A DNA stretch of 64,000 bases from Cognatiyoonia koreensis (GTDB lineage: Bacteria; Pseudomonadota; Alphaproteobacteria; Rhodobacterales; Rhodobacteraceae). Made by a program: the position numbers and the translations under genes. The stretch spans positions 15,472 to 79,471 of the forward strand of contig NZ_FOIZ01000003.1 in the NCBI RefSeq assembly GCF_900109295.1, read 5' to 3'. This document shows, one piece after another, positions 54,198 through 62,540 of the stretch. The stretch's first letter is position 1. Each line of letters starts with the position of its first letter. Under the pieces are notes generated by a model, which was given only the letters and a program-made list of their open reading frames with translations, was not told the origin of the DNA and ran no database searches.

Positions 54198-54515
54198 AAT
54201 CATCTCCCTATCCATATGAAATCGTAGGATTATTTCTGAATTTCAGAATTTGTTCCCACACTTGTTCCCACGCTGGGGGTTTGGATAATTGCTACGCAAT
54301 GTCTCCGAACCGACTTAACTTAGCCACTCTTTCCCTGTTGAACGTCAGATGACTTTGACCTTCACGTCACAACATTGACCCACAATCTGAAAATCGGCAA
54401 AGCTGACCTTCGCGCAGATCGCAGCAAAAGTCTCAAAAGAGCCCTTATTGACCGATGCTGCGCTTTGTACCAAGGGCCGCTTTGACGTATCACGACAATG
54501 AAACTAAGAGGCCCC
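54198..54515. other. Post-tRNA spacer with 12-bp direct repeat
   Basis: About 320 bases, AT-richer than average, with no firm gene. Two copies of TTGTTCCCAC 12 bases apart (54250 and 54262) lie 50 bases after the tRNA. Such repeats often occur at the end of integrase genes next to tRNA attachment sites, so this may be a scar of an integrated element. Confidence 0.45.
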
Positions 54516-55709
54516 ATGTCCCAAACGCAAACTTCACCACTCGCCCAACCGCTGACACTGCCATGCGGTGCTACGCTAAAGAACCGCATCGCCAAGTCCG
54601 CAATGTCGGACTCTCTTGGCGACGGTGCTGGCAACCCAACCGACGATCAGATCAGGATTTACGAACGGTGGGCCAAAGGCGGTCTGGCGTTGTCTATTAT
54701 CGGCGAGGTTCAAGCTACTCCCCATTTTGCAGAGAAGCCCGGCAACCTCATTTTGAATGACCACTCAGATCAAGACTTGCCCAAACGCCTCGCAAAAGCA
54801 GGTGCAATTGACGGTGCACAACTATGGCTCCAGCTTGGACACGCGGGCGCAATGGCGGATGCGGGGATCAGCACACCCAAAGGGCCGAGCGCTCTGGACC
54901 TACCCGGCCTGACTTGCGGCGCGTTGACTTTAGACGAGGTACACGCGCTGCCCGCCGAATTTGCCCGCACCGCCAGCCTTGCAAAAGAACTTGGGTTCGG
55001 TGGCGTGCAGGTTCACGCAGCGCATGGCTTTCTGCTCAGTCAGTTCTTGTCACCGTTATTCAATAAACGAGAGGATGCCTATGGTGGTTCTCTGCAAAAC
55101 CGGATGCGGCTGCTTCTCGAAGTGATCGAAGCGGTTCGAATGGCTGTAGGCCCCAAATATCCGGTGGGTATCAAACTGAATGCTACTGATCAGCTTGAGG
55201 GCGGTTTTGCTGAGGATCAGTCCCTTGAGGTCATTGCCGCAGTCGACAGAACGGCAATTGACCTTATCGACATTAGCGGCGGCACATATTTCCCCGGTGC
55301 TGCATCCTCGTCTGATCGGGCAGGCTCTGGCCCCTATTTCTTGGAATTCGCAGGTCGCGCCCGCCAAAAGACAAAGATACCTTTGATGGTCACTGGCGGG
55401 TTCAAAACGCTCGCTCAAGCCGAAAGCGCCATTATCGATGGCAAGGCCGATCTCATTGGGTTGGCTCGCGCGCTTGTGGTCGATCCAGAACTGCCATCCT
55501 TTTGGCTGACTGGTCAGCGTAGCGAGCCGAAGTTCCCACGGTTCAAGAACCCGCCTGATGGCGGTGTGACCGCGTGGTACACGATGCAGATCACTCAGAA
55601 TGCAAAAGGGGATTCTGCGCTTTCGTCTGACGATTTAGAAGGCGCGATTGAGGCCTACAAGGATCGGGACGACGCAAGACGACGAATTTGGAAGTCAAGA
55701 CTTAGCTGA
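54516..55709 (+). CDS. OYE-like NADH:flavin oxidoreductase
   Basis: 397-aa FMN TIM-barrel enzyme of the Old Yellow Enzyme family. LKNRIAKSAMSD at the start, LWLQLGHAGAMAD, active-site and barrel motifs GVQVHAAHGFLLSQFLSP, YGGSLQNRMRLLLEV and VTGGFKT are typical. It reduces activated alkenes or related compounds; the true substrate is unknown. Start 54516 (MSQTQT) or a Met six codons upstream. Its 3' end overlaps the convergent tetR by 15 bases. Confidence 0.87.
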   Translation: MSQTQTSPLAQPLTLPCGATLKNRIAKSAMSDSLGDGAGNPTDDQIRIYERWAKGGLALSIIGEVQATPHFAEKPGNLILNDHSDQDLPKRLAKAGAIDGAQLWLQLGHAGAMADAGISTPKGPSALDLPGLTCGALTLDEVHALPAEFARTASLAKELGFGGVQVHAAHGFLLSQFLSPLFNKREDAYGGSLQNRMRLLLEVIEAVRMAVGPKYPVGIKLNATDQLEGGFAEDQSLEVIAAVDRTAIDLIDISGGTYFPGAASSSDRAGSGPYFLEFAGRARQKTKIPLMVTGGFKTLAQAESAIIDGKADLIGLARALVVDPELPSFWLTGQRSEPKFPRFKNPPDGGVTAWYTMQITQNAKGDSALSSDDLEGAIEAYKDRDDARRRIWKSRLS

Positions 55710-56270
55710 CCTTCGCGCATTTGCACCGCTTTGACTCCGATCAAATTGGACTGGTGCAGCTTCGGCCAGCAAAGCAAGTCGCTTGGCGCTGGTCAGAGCC
55801 GCACCTTTGGTCAAGGGCCAGGCTTGGGTCAGCCCCTCGATGATCACCAATGCGTCATCGGGATTCAGGTCGATGCCCGCCCTGCTGACGGCCAACTGCG
55901 AAACCTCCGCCTTGTGCTTTTGCAGAAGTCGGCGCAGCTCCGTGTCGCCGGGTGCAGAGGCGACTGCTGCATGAAACAGGCAGCCGTGGCTGGCTTCCGT
56001 TTGCATCCAGTTCGCCACCCTTTCCAGGGTTTTTCCTAAGTCTTGTCCTGATGAATCGGACGCGTCGCTGAAAACATGCTCCAGATAGCGTTGGTGGCGG
56101 TGTTCCAGCGCCAGCTGAATCATCGCATCTCGTGATGGCGCGTATTTGTAGAGCGTGCGAAGGCTGACACCGGCCGCGTCGCGCAGGTCTTCGACGCTGG
56201 GTGCAGCAAAGCCTTGTGAAGCAAAGGCGCGTTCCAATCCACCTGCGATCTTTGTCGCCATTTTATTCAT
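55695..56270 (-). CDS. TetR-family repressor
   Basis: 191-aa TetR regulator. The helix-turn-helix lies at 1-50 (FAAPSVEDLRDAAGVSLRTLYKYAPSRDAM), with a variable ligand domain after. It is divergent from the quinone-oxidoreductase-like gene, and two 18-bp palindromes lie between, which are likely its operators. It overlaps the end of the OYE gene. Confidence 0.86.
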   Translation of the reverse strand: MNKMATKIAGGLERAFASQGFAAPSVEDLRDAAGVSLRTLYKYAPSRDAMIQLALEHRHQRYLEHVFSDASDSSGQDLGKTLERVANWMQTEASHGCLFHAAVASAPGDTELRRLLQKHKAEVSQLAVSRAGIDLNPDDALVIIEGLTQAWPLTKGAALTSAKRLALLAEAAPVQFDRSQSGANARRSAKS

Positions 56271-56280
56271 GATTGACGAA

Positions 56281-56324
56281 GTAGAGCGTTCGCTCTACCT
56301 ACGCAAGTAGAGTATTCATTCTAC
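56281..56324. promoter_or_regulatory. Two TetR-type operators
   Basis: A perfect 18-bp palindrome GTAGAGCGTTCGCTCTAC at 56281-56298 and a second half-perfect copy GTAGAGTATTCATTCTAC at 56307-56324, centres 26 bp apart, between divergent tetR and the MDR gene. Shared arms GTAGA...TCTAC indicate one repressor. Confidence 0.8.
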
Positions 56325-56335
56325 CGGAGGCCAGC

Positions 56336-57382
56336 ATGACCCTTTCCGATATGATGCGTGGTGTTGTCCTGACCGGCCACGGTGGGCCGGAGATGCTTGA
56401 AACGCGTGACAATCTGCCGGTCCCCTCGCCGGAACCGAACGACGTGATCATCCGGGTGCGGGCGGCCGGGGTGAACAACACCGACATCAACACCCGCACG
56501 GCCTGGTATTCCAAAGGCGATGCCGAGGATGCGGATGCTACCTGGTCAGGCAAGCCGCTGGAGTTTCCACGCATACAAGGCGCGGATGTGTGTGGGGAGA
56601 TCGTGACCGTCGGGGCGGATGTCCCCACCAGCCGCATCGGCGAGCGCGTTCTGATCGAGCCGTGCATTCGCTTTGCCAATGGTGTCGAGCAAACCCCGCC
56701 TTGGTATTTCGGTTCCGAGTGCGATGGCGGCTTTGCCCAGTACACGCGGGTCGACGCTCGACATGCCCACGCCATCAAAAGCGATTTGGCTGATATCGAG
56801 TTGGCATCCTTTCCCTGTTCCTATTCCACAGCGGAAAACATGCTGACTCGTGCCAACCTGCAAGCAGGCGAGACAGTTCTGGTGACCGGCGCGTCAGGCG
56901 GAGTCGGGTCGGCCACAGTGCAATTGGCCCGCGCGCGCGGTGCGACAGTAATCGCGATCACGAGCTCGGCAAAAATGGACACATTGATGGACCTCGGCGC
57001 GGACCGGACATTGCCGAGGGATGCCGATCTCGTCGCAGAGCTGGGTAGGAGCAGCATCGACGTGGTGGTGGACCTCGTTGCCGGTCCAGCCTGGCCGCGA
57101 CTTCTGGATGTGCTTCGTCCCGGCGGCCGCTACGCCGTGGCTGGGGCCATCGGCGGCCCATTGGTCGAACTGGATGTGCGCACACTCTACCTCAAAGACC
57201 TCAGCTTTTTCGGTTGCACCGTTCTGGAACCCGAAGTGTTCAGCAACCTGATCGGACGCATAGAACGGTCCGAAATCAAACCATTGGTCGCGGAAGTCTT
57301 TCCACTGGAGGAGATCCATGCGGCACAGTCAGCCTTCGGAGAAAAAGGTCACACCGGCAAGATCGTTTTGAAGGTAGGCTGA
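56336..57382 (+). CDS. MDR-family alcohol dehydrogenase / quinone oxidoreductase-like
   Basis: 348-aa medium-chain dehydrogenase/reductase. GroES-like N-domain (AAGVNNTDINTRTAWYSKGD, QGADVCGEIVTVG) and a Rossmann domain (VLVTGASGGVGSATVQLA). The zinc-binding Cys/His set of classic alcohol dehydrogenases is incomplete, which favours a quinone-oxidoreductase-like enzyme using NADPH. ACCGGAGG precedes ATG. Controlled by the divergent TetR. Confidence 0.84.
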   Translation: MTLSDMMRGVVLTGHGGPEMLETRDNLPVPSPEPNDVIIRVRAAGVNNTDINTRTAWYSKGDAEDADATWSGKPLEFPRIQGADVCGEIVTVGADVPTSRIGERVLIEPCIRFANGVEQTPPWYFGSECDGGFAQYTRVDARHAHAIKSDLADIELASFPCSYSTAENMLTRANLQAGETVLVTGASGGVGSATVQLARARGATVIAITSSAKMDTLMDLGADRTLPRDADLVAELGRSSIDVVVDLVAGPAWPRLLDVLRPGGRYAVAGAIGGPLVELDVRTLYLKDLSFFGCTVLEPEVFSNLIGRIERSEIKPLVAEVFPLEEIHAAQSAFGEKGHTGKIVLKVG

Positions 57383-57414
57383 TCCGCCGAAAGCCAAATA
57401 TCTCCAAGCGGCCG

Positions 57415-58314
57415 CTATCGAATGGGTGCGTCGCTGACGCCTCTTTCCCGAAAGAACTCGAGCAGGCGGCGGGTGAGTGCCTTTTGGGGCCCGCTATCGG
57501 GCCAGACAGCGTAAATTCCCATGGTTGGTATGCTCCATCCTTGCAGGACATACGCGAGGCGGCCTTGAGCGACTTCATCCTCGACCTCGCTCATCGGGAG
57601 TTGTCGCACACCCAATCCTGCCAGAACCGCCGATTTGGCCGAACTGATTGTATCGACCTCCAGCCTGAAGTTCCGCGGCTCAAAAGCGATGGCTTCTGTC
57701 CCGTTCTGGAGGGTCATGCCGTTCGGAACAATCGAGATGCCGACAAAGTCGCAGGCGGCCAGATCTTCGATTGACATGATCGGGCCGCGCGTCGCCAAGT
57801 ATTCCGGTGACGCGACCAGGGCCAAGCGGAAATCGCCAAGGCGTCGGCTCTTCAGCGCGCTATCGGCCAAAGTTCCCAACCGGATCGCAAGATCGAACCC
57901 TTCGCGGATCAGGTCAACCGGCACGTCGCTGCTGTGCAGGGCGATGTCGACCATCGGATGTTGCTTGGCAAATTGCCAAAGCGCCTGCCTCAGGCGGCTC
58001 TGCTCGCCCCATGCGGGCATGGAAACACGCAAGGTTCCGGCGGGCATATCCTGGCCGATGTTGATCGCATCCAATGCCTCGTTGCCTGCGGCCATCATGC
58101 GCCGGGCGGGGTCGAGTGCCGCTTGTCCCTCCGCAGTCAGGGACATGGATCGCGTGGAGCGGAAGAACAGGGTGACGCCCAGCTTACCCTCAAGACGGGA
58201 TAGGTGATGGCTTACAACGGACGTCGACAGTTTGAGCCGCCTGCCCGCCGCACTCAGGCTGCCAGCGTCCGCCACCGCCACAAACACGGCCAGCCCCCGC
58301 AAATCCTCAATCAT
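57415..58314 (-). CDS. LysR-family transcriptional regulator
   Basis: 299-aa LysR regulator. Winged helix-turn-helix at 1-60 (GSLSAAGRRLKLSTSVVSHHLSRLEGKLG). Start 58314 (MIEDLRGL) matches the family; a longer frame to 58581 is rejected. Divergent from the SnoaL-like secreted protein, which it may control. Confidence 0.87.
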   Translation of the reverse strand: MIEDLRGLAVFVAVADAGSLSAAGRRLKLSTSVVSHHLSRLEGKLGVTLFFRSTRSMSLTAEGQAALDPARRMMAAGNEALDAINIGQDMPAGTLRVSMPAWGEQSRLRQALWQFAKQHPMVDIALHSSDVPVDLIREGFDLAIRLGTLADSALKSRRLGDFRLALVASPEYLATRGPIMSIEDLAACDFVGISIVPNGMTLQNGTEAIAFEPRNFRLEVDTISSAKSAVLAGLGVRQLPMSEVEDEVAQGRLAYVLQGWSIPTMGIYAVWPDSGPQKALTRRLLEFFRERGVSDAPIR

Positions 58315-58455
58315 CTTTCTAATCCATCGAAATATGAATTCACCAATGACTGGATAATCAAAAAGGTGCCGATGGTCTAATTCTTTCATCAGCAGACCAA
58401 CACCATTTATCTGGCAGCGGTCTTGCAAAACCGTACCCACAGATTGGAGACCACC

Positions 58456-58926
58456 ATGACCCTCAAGACATTCACCGCAGCCGCAGCCCTCGCCACACTT
58501 GCAACAGGCGCATTTGCCGACGACACCGCAACCGTTCAGGTCTTTTACGATCTGCTGAGCAATCCCGGCTCCCAAGAGCACACCGCCGCCTTTCAGGAGG
58601 TCACATCAGAGGATTGGACCAGCCTGGGCGACTATTCCGGAGACAAAAAATCCCGCGACGCCTTTCTGGGACAAATGGGTGGCTTTGCCCAACTGATCCC
58701 CGATCTGGATTGGGATGTTCAGGCCATGCACCAGGATGGCAATTTCGTCACCGTCCGCAGCCGCGCAACCGGCACACCCGTCGCACCGTTCTTTGGCGTT
58801 GATGGACAGGGGCGTAGCTTTGACATCATGACGATCGATATCCATGAACTGAAGGACGGGATCATCGTTCAGAGCTACCACGTCGAAGACTGGGCAGGCG
58901 CATTGCAGCAGCTTGCTGGTCAATAA
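58456..58926 (+). CDS. Secreted SnoaL-like protein
   Basis: 156-aa protein with a signal peptide (about 20 residues, ending AFA) and a SnoaL/NTF2-like fold: VQVFYDLLSN, FLGQMGGFAQLIPDLDWDV, and the end VQSYHVEDWAGALQQL. ATG 58456 follows GGAGACC. Its family contains cyclases and hydrolases of small molecules; the function here is unknown. It heads a pair with another SnoaL-like gene. Confidence 0.75.
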   Translation: MTLKTFTAAAALATLATGAFADDTATVQVFYDLLSNPGSQEHTAAFQEVTSEDWTSLGDYSGDKKSRDAFLGQMGGFAQLIPDLDWDVQAMHQDGNFVTVRSRATGTPVAPFFGVDGQGRSFDIMTIDIHELKDGIIVQSYHVEDWAGALQQLAGQ

Positions 58927-58994
58927 GGAAAGTCCTGATGCCCGATGCCCTCCGGCTCAAAGGTTGGGGGGCATTCGACAAAAGGAACTCAGTC

Positions 58995-59381
58995 ATGCAA
59001 AGATATCCAGAGACCGACAAAGCCAACGTCATCGCGTTCTATGAGATGATGTTCAACGACTGCCGCCCCGCCGAAGCCATCGAACGATATGCAGGGGCGG
59101 ACTACGTTCAGCACAACCCTCACGTTGCGGACGGCAAGGACGGGTTCATCGCCTACTTCGAAAAGATGGCCGCAGAATACCCCGGCAAGCGGGTCGAGGT
59201 GAAACGGGCGATCGCCGATGGACAATTCGTTGTCCTGCATTGCCATCAGATCTGGCCCGAAGGCCTCGAGTACGCCGGCATGGACATCTTTCGTCTCGAT
59301 GACGCGGGCAAGGTCGTCGAACATTGGGATGTGTTGCAGGTCCTGCCGGAAAGCAGCGCAAACGAAAATGGCATGTTCTAG
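58995..59381 (+). CDS. SnoaL/NTF2-like protein
   Basis: 128-aa cytoplasmic SnoaL-like protein. VIAFYEMMFNDCRPAEAIERY, ADYVQHNPHVADGKDGFIAYF and DIFRLDDAGKVVEHWDVLQ are typical of the family. Start 58995 preferred over 58938. It follows the secreted relative and overlaps the end of a small membrane-protein gene by 4 bases. Confidence 0.75.
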   Translation: MQRYPETDKANVIAFYEMMFNDCRPAEAIERYAGADYVQHNPHVADGKDGFIAYFEKMAAEYPGKRVEVKRAIADGQFVVLHCHQIWPEGLEYAGMDIFRLDDAGKVVEHWDVLQVLPESSANENGMF

Positions 59382-59629
59382 CTGCTGCTCATCCCGGCAA
59401 GCATGGCACCCAAGGCAACGATATGGATCAACATGATCGCGCGGTCATTCCAGAGCACGCCGACGGCGAACCAGCCGAGGACGCCCACGAGAAACAGATA
59501 AAGGTTCCACGGTGTCCAGCCGAACGCCGTGGCCGAGTAGCCCATGATCTGGATGATCGAGGCAACCCATTTGACGGTAAAGGCAAGACGTCCCGTCGCC
59601 GGGGCGGCGATGGCAACATCAGACGGCAC
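59378..59629 (-). CDS. Small membrane protein
   Basis: 83-aa protein with two or three hydrophobic segments (about 20-40, 42-58, 60-78). It resembles small unknown membrane proteins of Rhodobacterales; no function known. Its start overlaps the SDR stop by 11 bases, so the two are coupled. Confidence 0.6.
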   Translation of the reverse strand: MPSDVAIAAPATGRLAFTVKWVASIIQIMGYSATAFGWTPWNLYLFLVGVLGWFAVGVLWNDRAIMLIHIVALGAMLAGMSSS

Positions 59630-60323
59630 GGGTCAGCCCTCCGTCGATCCGCAGATTCTGGCCGGTCATGTAGGCCGCTGCGTCCGATGCCAGCCACGAA
59701 ATCAGCGACGACACCTCTTCTGCGCGCCCGTAACGGCCCATCGGGATGCGGGCGCGGCGATCCTCGGTCTCGGGCAGGCTGTCGATGAACCCGGGAAGGA
59801 CATTGTTCATGCGGATGTTCCCGCCCGCGTATTTGTCAGCATAGAGCTTTGTGAATGCAGCCAGACCCGCCCGGAACACGCCAGAGGTCGGGAAGAGCGG
59901 GTCAGGCTCGAATGCCGCGAAGGTCGAGATGTTGATGACCGCGCCACCGCCCTGCGCCTGCATCGGCGGCGTGACCAGACGCGCGGGTCGGATCACGTTC
60001 AGCAGATAGACCTCCATTCCCGTGTGCCAGTCGTCATCGGAGATTTCGAGGACCGGGCCTTTGGGGCCATGTCCGGCAGAGTTGACCAGCACGTCGACAC
60101 GGCCCCAGCGGTCGGTGGCACCTTGCACCAGCGCCGCCAGATCGTCCGCGTTCCGGTTCGATCCCGTCACGCCAAATCCGCCCAGCTCCTGACCGAGCGT
60201 TTCGCCCTTGCCGGAGGACGACAGTATCCCGACCCGGAAACCGTCTGCCGCCATCCGGCGGGCGGCATCCGCCCCCATTCCACTGCCGCCAGCCGTGATC
60301 AATGCTACTTTTTCTACTGACAT
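59619..60323 (-). CDS. SDR-family protein lacking the catalytic Tyr and Lys
   Basis: 234-aa Rossmann-fold SDR. Cofactor loop TAGGSGMG at 10-17, NSAG at 81-84, and Ser133 in NIST. The usual YxxxK is replaced: Ser147 stands where Tyr is expected and Arg151 where Lys is expected (TSGVFRAG). The fold and C-terminal GQNLRIDGG are intact. It may be a divergent enzyme or a non-catalytic binder. Start 60323; divergent from a LysR gene. Confidence 0.8.
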   Translation of the reverse strand: MSVEKVALITAGGSGMGADAARRMAADGFRVGILSSSGKGETLGQELGGFGVTGSNRNADDLAALVQGATDRWGRVDVLVNSAGHGPKGPVLEISDDDWHTGMEVYLLNVIRPARLVTPPMQAQGGGAVINISTFAAFEPDPLFPTSGVFRAGLAAFTKLYADKYAGGNIRMNNVLPGFIDSLPETEDRRARIPMGRYGRAEEVSSLISWLASDAAAYMTGQNLRIDGGLTRAV

Positions 60324-60421
60324 CTCGCCCTCCAAATTTGTCCTGTCGCGTTTATAGCGCTTTCATCGCAAGATTTCGCGCCAGAATTGATCTTGTCTGA
60401 CAGTAGTATTACTATCGCTTG

Positions 60422-61306
60422 ATGACCCAACTCCCGCCTCTCAACGGCTTGCGTGCTTTCGATGTGGCGGGCCGTCATCTCAATTTCCGCGCCGCCGCCG
60501 ATGACATGGGCGTGACACAAGGGGCGGTCGCGCAGCAGGTGCGGCAGCTCGAAACACATCTTGGCGTGCCACTCTTCGAAAGATTGCCCAAGGGGCTGGC
60601 ATTTACGGCTGCGGGGCGCGGGTATCACGCGCGCATCGCCACGGCCTTCGACGACCTGCGCGCCGCCACCGAGACACTGCGTCCCGAGCCGGGCAAGGTT
60701 CTGGTCAGCGTCACCCCGACATTCGCCGCGAAGTGGCTGATGCCGAACCTGCCGGAATTCTCGGCCGCGCATCCGGAGATCGACCTTGCGGTTCTCGCCA
60801 CTGAAAGAGTGTCGAGCTTTCATGGCGATGGAATCGATCTGGCGATACGGCAGGGAAAGCCGCCGTTCGGCGCGGCGCTGGAGGTTGTCCGTCTGTTCCG
60901 TCATGAGGTCATTGCGGTCGCCGCACCCACCCTTGTCAGCGGGCAGAGCCTGCCGCTCGGCCCGAACACTGTGTCGCGGCTGCCCAAGCTGCACGATGCT
61001 CACGATCTGTGGCCTGCGTTCCTGAGACATTTGAATATCGAAGATCGCGGCGGACGCGGTCTGCGGTTAAGTCAGACGGCTCTTGCTATGGACGCTGCTC
61101 TCTCAGGGCAGGGTGTCGTCCTCGTCAGCAGCTTTCTGGCGGCACGCGACATGGCCGAAGGCCGCCTCGTGCAGGTCTGCCTGGACACCCTTCCGGGAGA
61201 GCATGATTTCTACATGCTGGCCGAACGCGGATCGAAGCGTCAGCCATCCGTTCAAGCGGCCTTCGATTGGTTCGCTTCTAAGGCCGACGCCAAAGCCCAG
61301 ACCTGA
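60422..61306 (+). CDS. LysR-family regulator, GcvA-like
   Basis: 294-aa LysR regulator of the GcvA-like group: LPPLNGLRAFDVAGRHLNFRAA at the start and FERLPKGLAFTAAGRGY. ATG 60422 or 60419. Lies between the divergent SDR and the convergent isochorismatase-like gene; it may control the SDR pair. Confidence 0.87.
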   Translation: MTQLPPLNGLRAFDVAGRHLNFRAAADDMGVTQGAVAQQVRQLETHLGVPLFERLPKGLAFTAAGRGYHARIATAFDDLRAATETLRPEPGKVLVSVTPTFAAKWLMPNLPEFSAAHPEIDLAVLATERVSSFHGDGIDLAIRQGKPPFGAALEVVRLFRHEVIAVAAPTLVSGQSLPLGPNTVSRLPKLHDAHDLWPAFLRHLNIEDRGGRGLRLSQTALAMDAALSGQGVVLVSSFLAARDMAEGRLVQVCLDTLPGEHDFYMLAERGSKRQPSVQAAFDWFASKADAKAQT

Positions 61307-61335
61307 TCGGTCCTTGAATGCGTTTGCGGGGAACG

Positions 61336-61968
61336 TCAGCGCGATGTCGCGTGCTCTGACAGTGCAGCGATCACGGTCGACCGGGATTGAACCGCACCTG
61401 TCTGCAGATACTCCATCGCCTTCAGCGCCGCCTCGTGCGCAGGAACGGAAGACCCGCCAACGCAGTCTTCGACAACCCGGCAGAAGTAATCCGACTGATG
61501 CCCGTCGACAAAGGTGTAGTGAACACAAACATCGGTCAGCCCGCCGCACAGGATCAGCGTGTCGACCTTCAGACCGCGCAGCAGAATTTCCAGATCCGTG
61601 CCGAAAAAGGCCGAATAACGTCGCTTCGGCACGATGTAGTCGCCCTTGCGGAATCCCATTTCTTCTTGCGCGACATCCGTTCGTGGATCGCCTTCCAGGC
61701 AATGCACGTCCTCGTCGCCATCCAGTTCCCGCCCGAAGTCGATCAGGTCAGAACGGTGAATCTCCTGAATGAAGATCACCGGCACGTCGCCGTCATGCGC
61801 GGCATCGACCAGACCACGGGCGGCGATCATCCGCTCCTTGTAGCCGGGCATGTTATCGATGGAGCGGACCTCGCTGTCGTCGATGAAGGTGCTTTTCTGA
61901 ATGTCGATCACGATCAGGGCGGGTTTGCCCTCGATCAGGTCCCGCGCCTGTTTGGTTTTGCTCGTCAT
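61336..61968 (-). CDS. Isochorismatase-like cysteine hydrolase
   Basis: 210-aa cysteine hydrolase of the isochorismatase superfamily. The triad is intact: Asp22 (VIDIQKSTF), Lys115 (VPKRRYSAFFGT) and Cys148 (GGLTDVCVHYT). Related members hydrolyse amides such as N-carbamoylsarcosine or biuret. It is 17 bases after the SMR exporter gene and so should be under the guanidine riboswitch; a role on a guanidine-derived amide is inferred. Start 61968; the frame is open upstream. Confidence 0.82.
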   Translation of the reverse strand: MTSKTKQARDLIEGKPALIVIDIQKSTFIDDSEVRSIDNMPGYKERMIAARGLVDAAHDGDVPVIFIQEIHRSDLIDFGRELDGDEDVHCLEGDPRTDVAQEEMGFRKGDYIVPKRRYSAFFGTDLEILLRGLKVDTLILCGGLTDVCVHYTFVDGHQSDYFCRVVEDCVGGSSVPAHEAALKAMEYLQTGAVQSRSTVIAALSEHATSR

Positions 61969-61985
61969 ATTCCTGCGTCCTTGTC

Positions 61986-62303
61986 CTAATGTGCGTCCAC
62001 GCCCAACAGCAGCATCCCGGACACCAACAGGATCACTCCCAAGATGCTGGATATGCTTAGTTCTTGATTGAAAGTCATTACACTTACGAGGACCGATCCA
62101 ACAGAGCCGATGCCAGTCCATATCGGATAGGCGATGCCGAGCGGCAGCCGGACCATCGCGACATAGAGCGCCAGAAGACTTGCGATCATGGCCACAACCG
62201 TCAACGTGCCAAGAGCCCACGAGAAGCCTAAGCCGAGCTTCTTCAAACTTGTTGCCCAAGCCACTTCCAAAGTGCCTGCTGCAATGAGAAATATCCAAGC
62301 CAT
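61986..62303 (-). CDS. gdx: SMR-family guanidinium exporter (Gdx/SugE-like)
   Basis: 105-aa four-helix small multidrug resistance protein. The essential membrane Glu is Glu13 (TLEVAWATSLKK), and LPLGIAYPIWTGIGSVGSV is typical of the Gdx/SugE branch. This branch exports guanidinium ion by proton exchange. GGAGG lies 5 bases before ATG 62303. The leader carries a guanidine-II riboswitch, which strongly supports this role. Confidence 0.88.
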   Translation of the reverse strand: MAWIFLIAAGTLEVAWATSLKKLGLGFSWALGTLTVVAMIASLLALYVAMVRLPLGIAYPIWTGIGSVGSVLVSVMTFNQELSISSILGVILLVSGMLLLGVDAH

Positions 62304-62320
62304 TTTGACCTCCAAGATTG

Positions 62321-62365
62321 CAGGTCGTCCTGACGAAGCCTCTTCGAAGGCCGGGTCGTCCCGGC
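62321..62365 (-). promoter_or_regulatory. Guanidine-II (mini-ykkC) riboswitch
   Basis: In the leader of the exporter, reading on the minus strand, two hairpins have ACGA loops: GCCGGG-ACGA-CCCGGC (62365-62350) and CAGG-ACGA-CCTG (62332-62321), 17 bases apart, with the second one 7 bases before the GGAGG ribosome-binding site. Two hairpins with ACGR loops next to the RBS is the defining mini-ykkC pattern, where guanidinium binding frees the RBS. Confidence 0.85.
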
Positions 62366-62379
62366 GGGCAGATCGCGAT

Positions 62380-62408
62380 CAGATATAATTCTGCGATCGA
62401 GCTGTCAA
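62380..62408 (-). promoter_or_regulatory. Promoter of the guanidine exporter operon
   Basis: On the minus strand TTGACA (62408-62403), a 17-base spacer, then TATCTG (62385-62380); an overlapping TATATC would give a 15-base spacer. It would start RNA just ahead of the first riboswitch hairpin. Confidence 0.6.
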
Positions 62409-62540
62409 TTCCGTCTTTGTCGCACAAGCGTCCGCTCCTGATCTCTGCTACCTTCCGTTCGAGGAAGCATTTGCGCTAGCGTAAAGCAGCAGCATTAGAG
62501 CCTATGGGTCAAGCAAGGCAGGAATGGGTATAAGGCAGGT

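Noticed and set aside
54149..54352. 67-codon frame overlapping tRNA-Arg
   Set aside because: Starts inside the tRNA gene and shows no protein pattern; the tRNA explains the conserved part.
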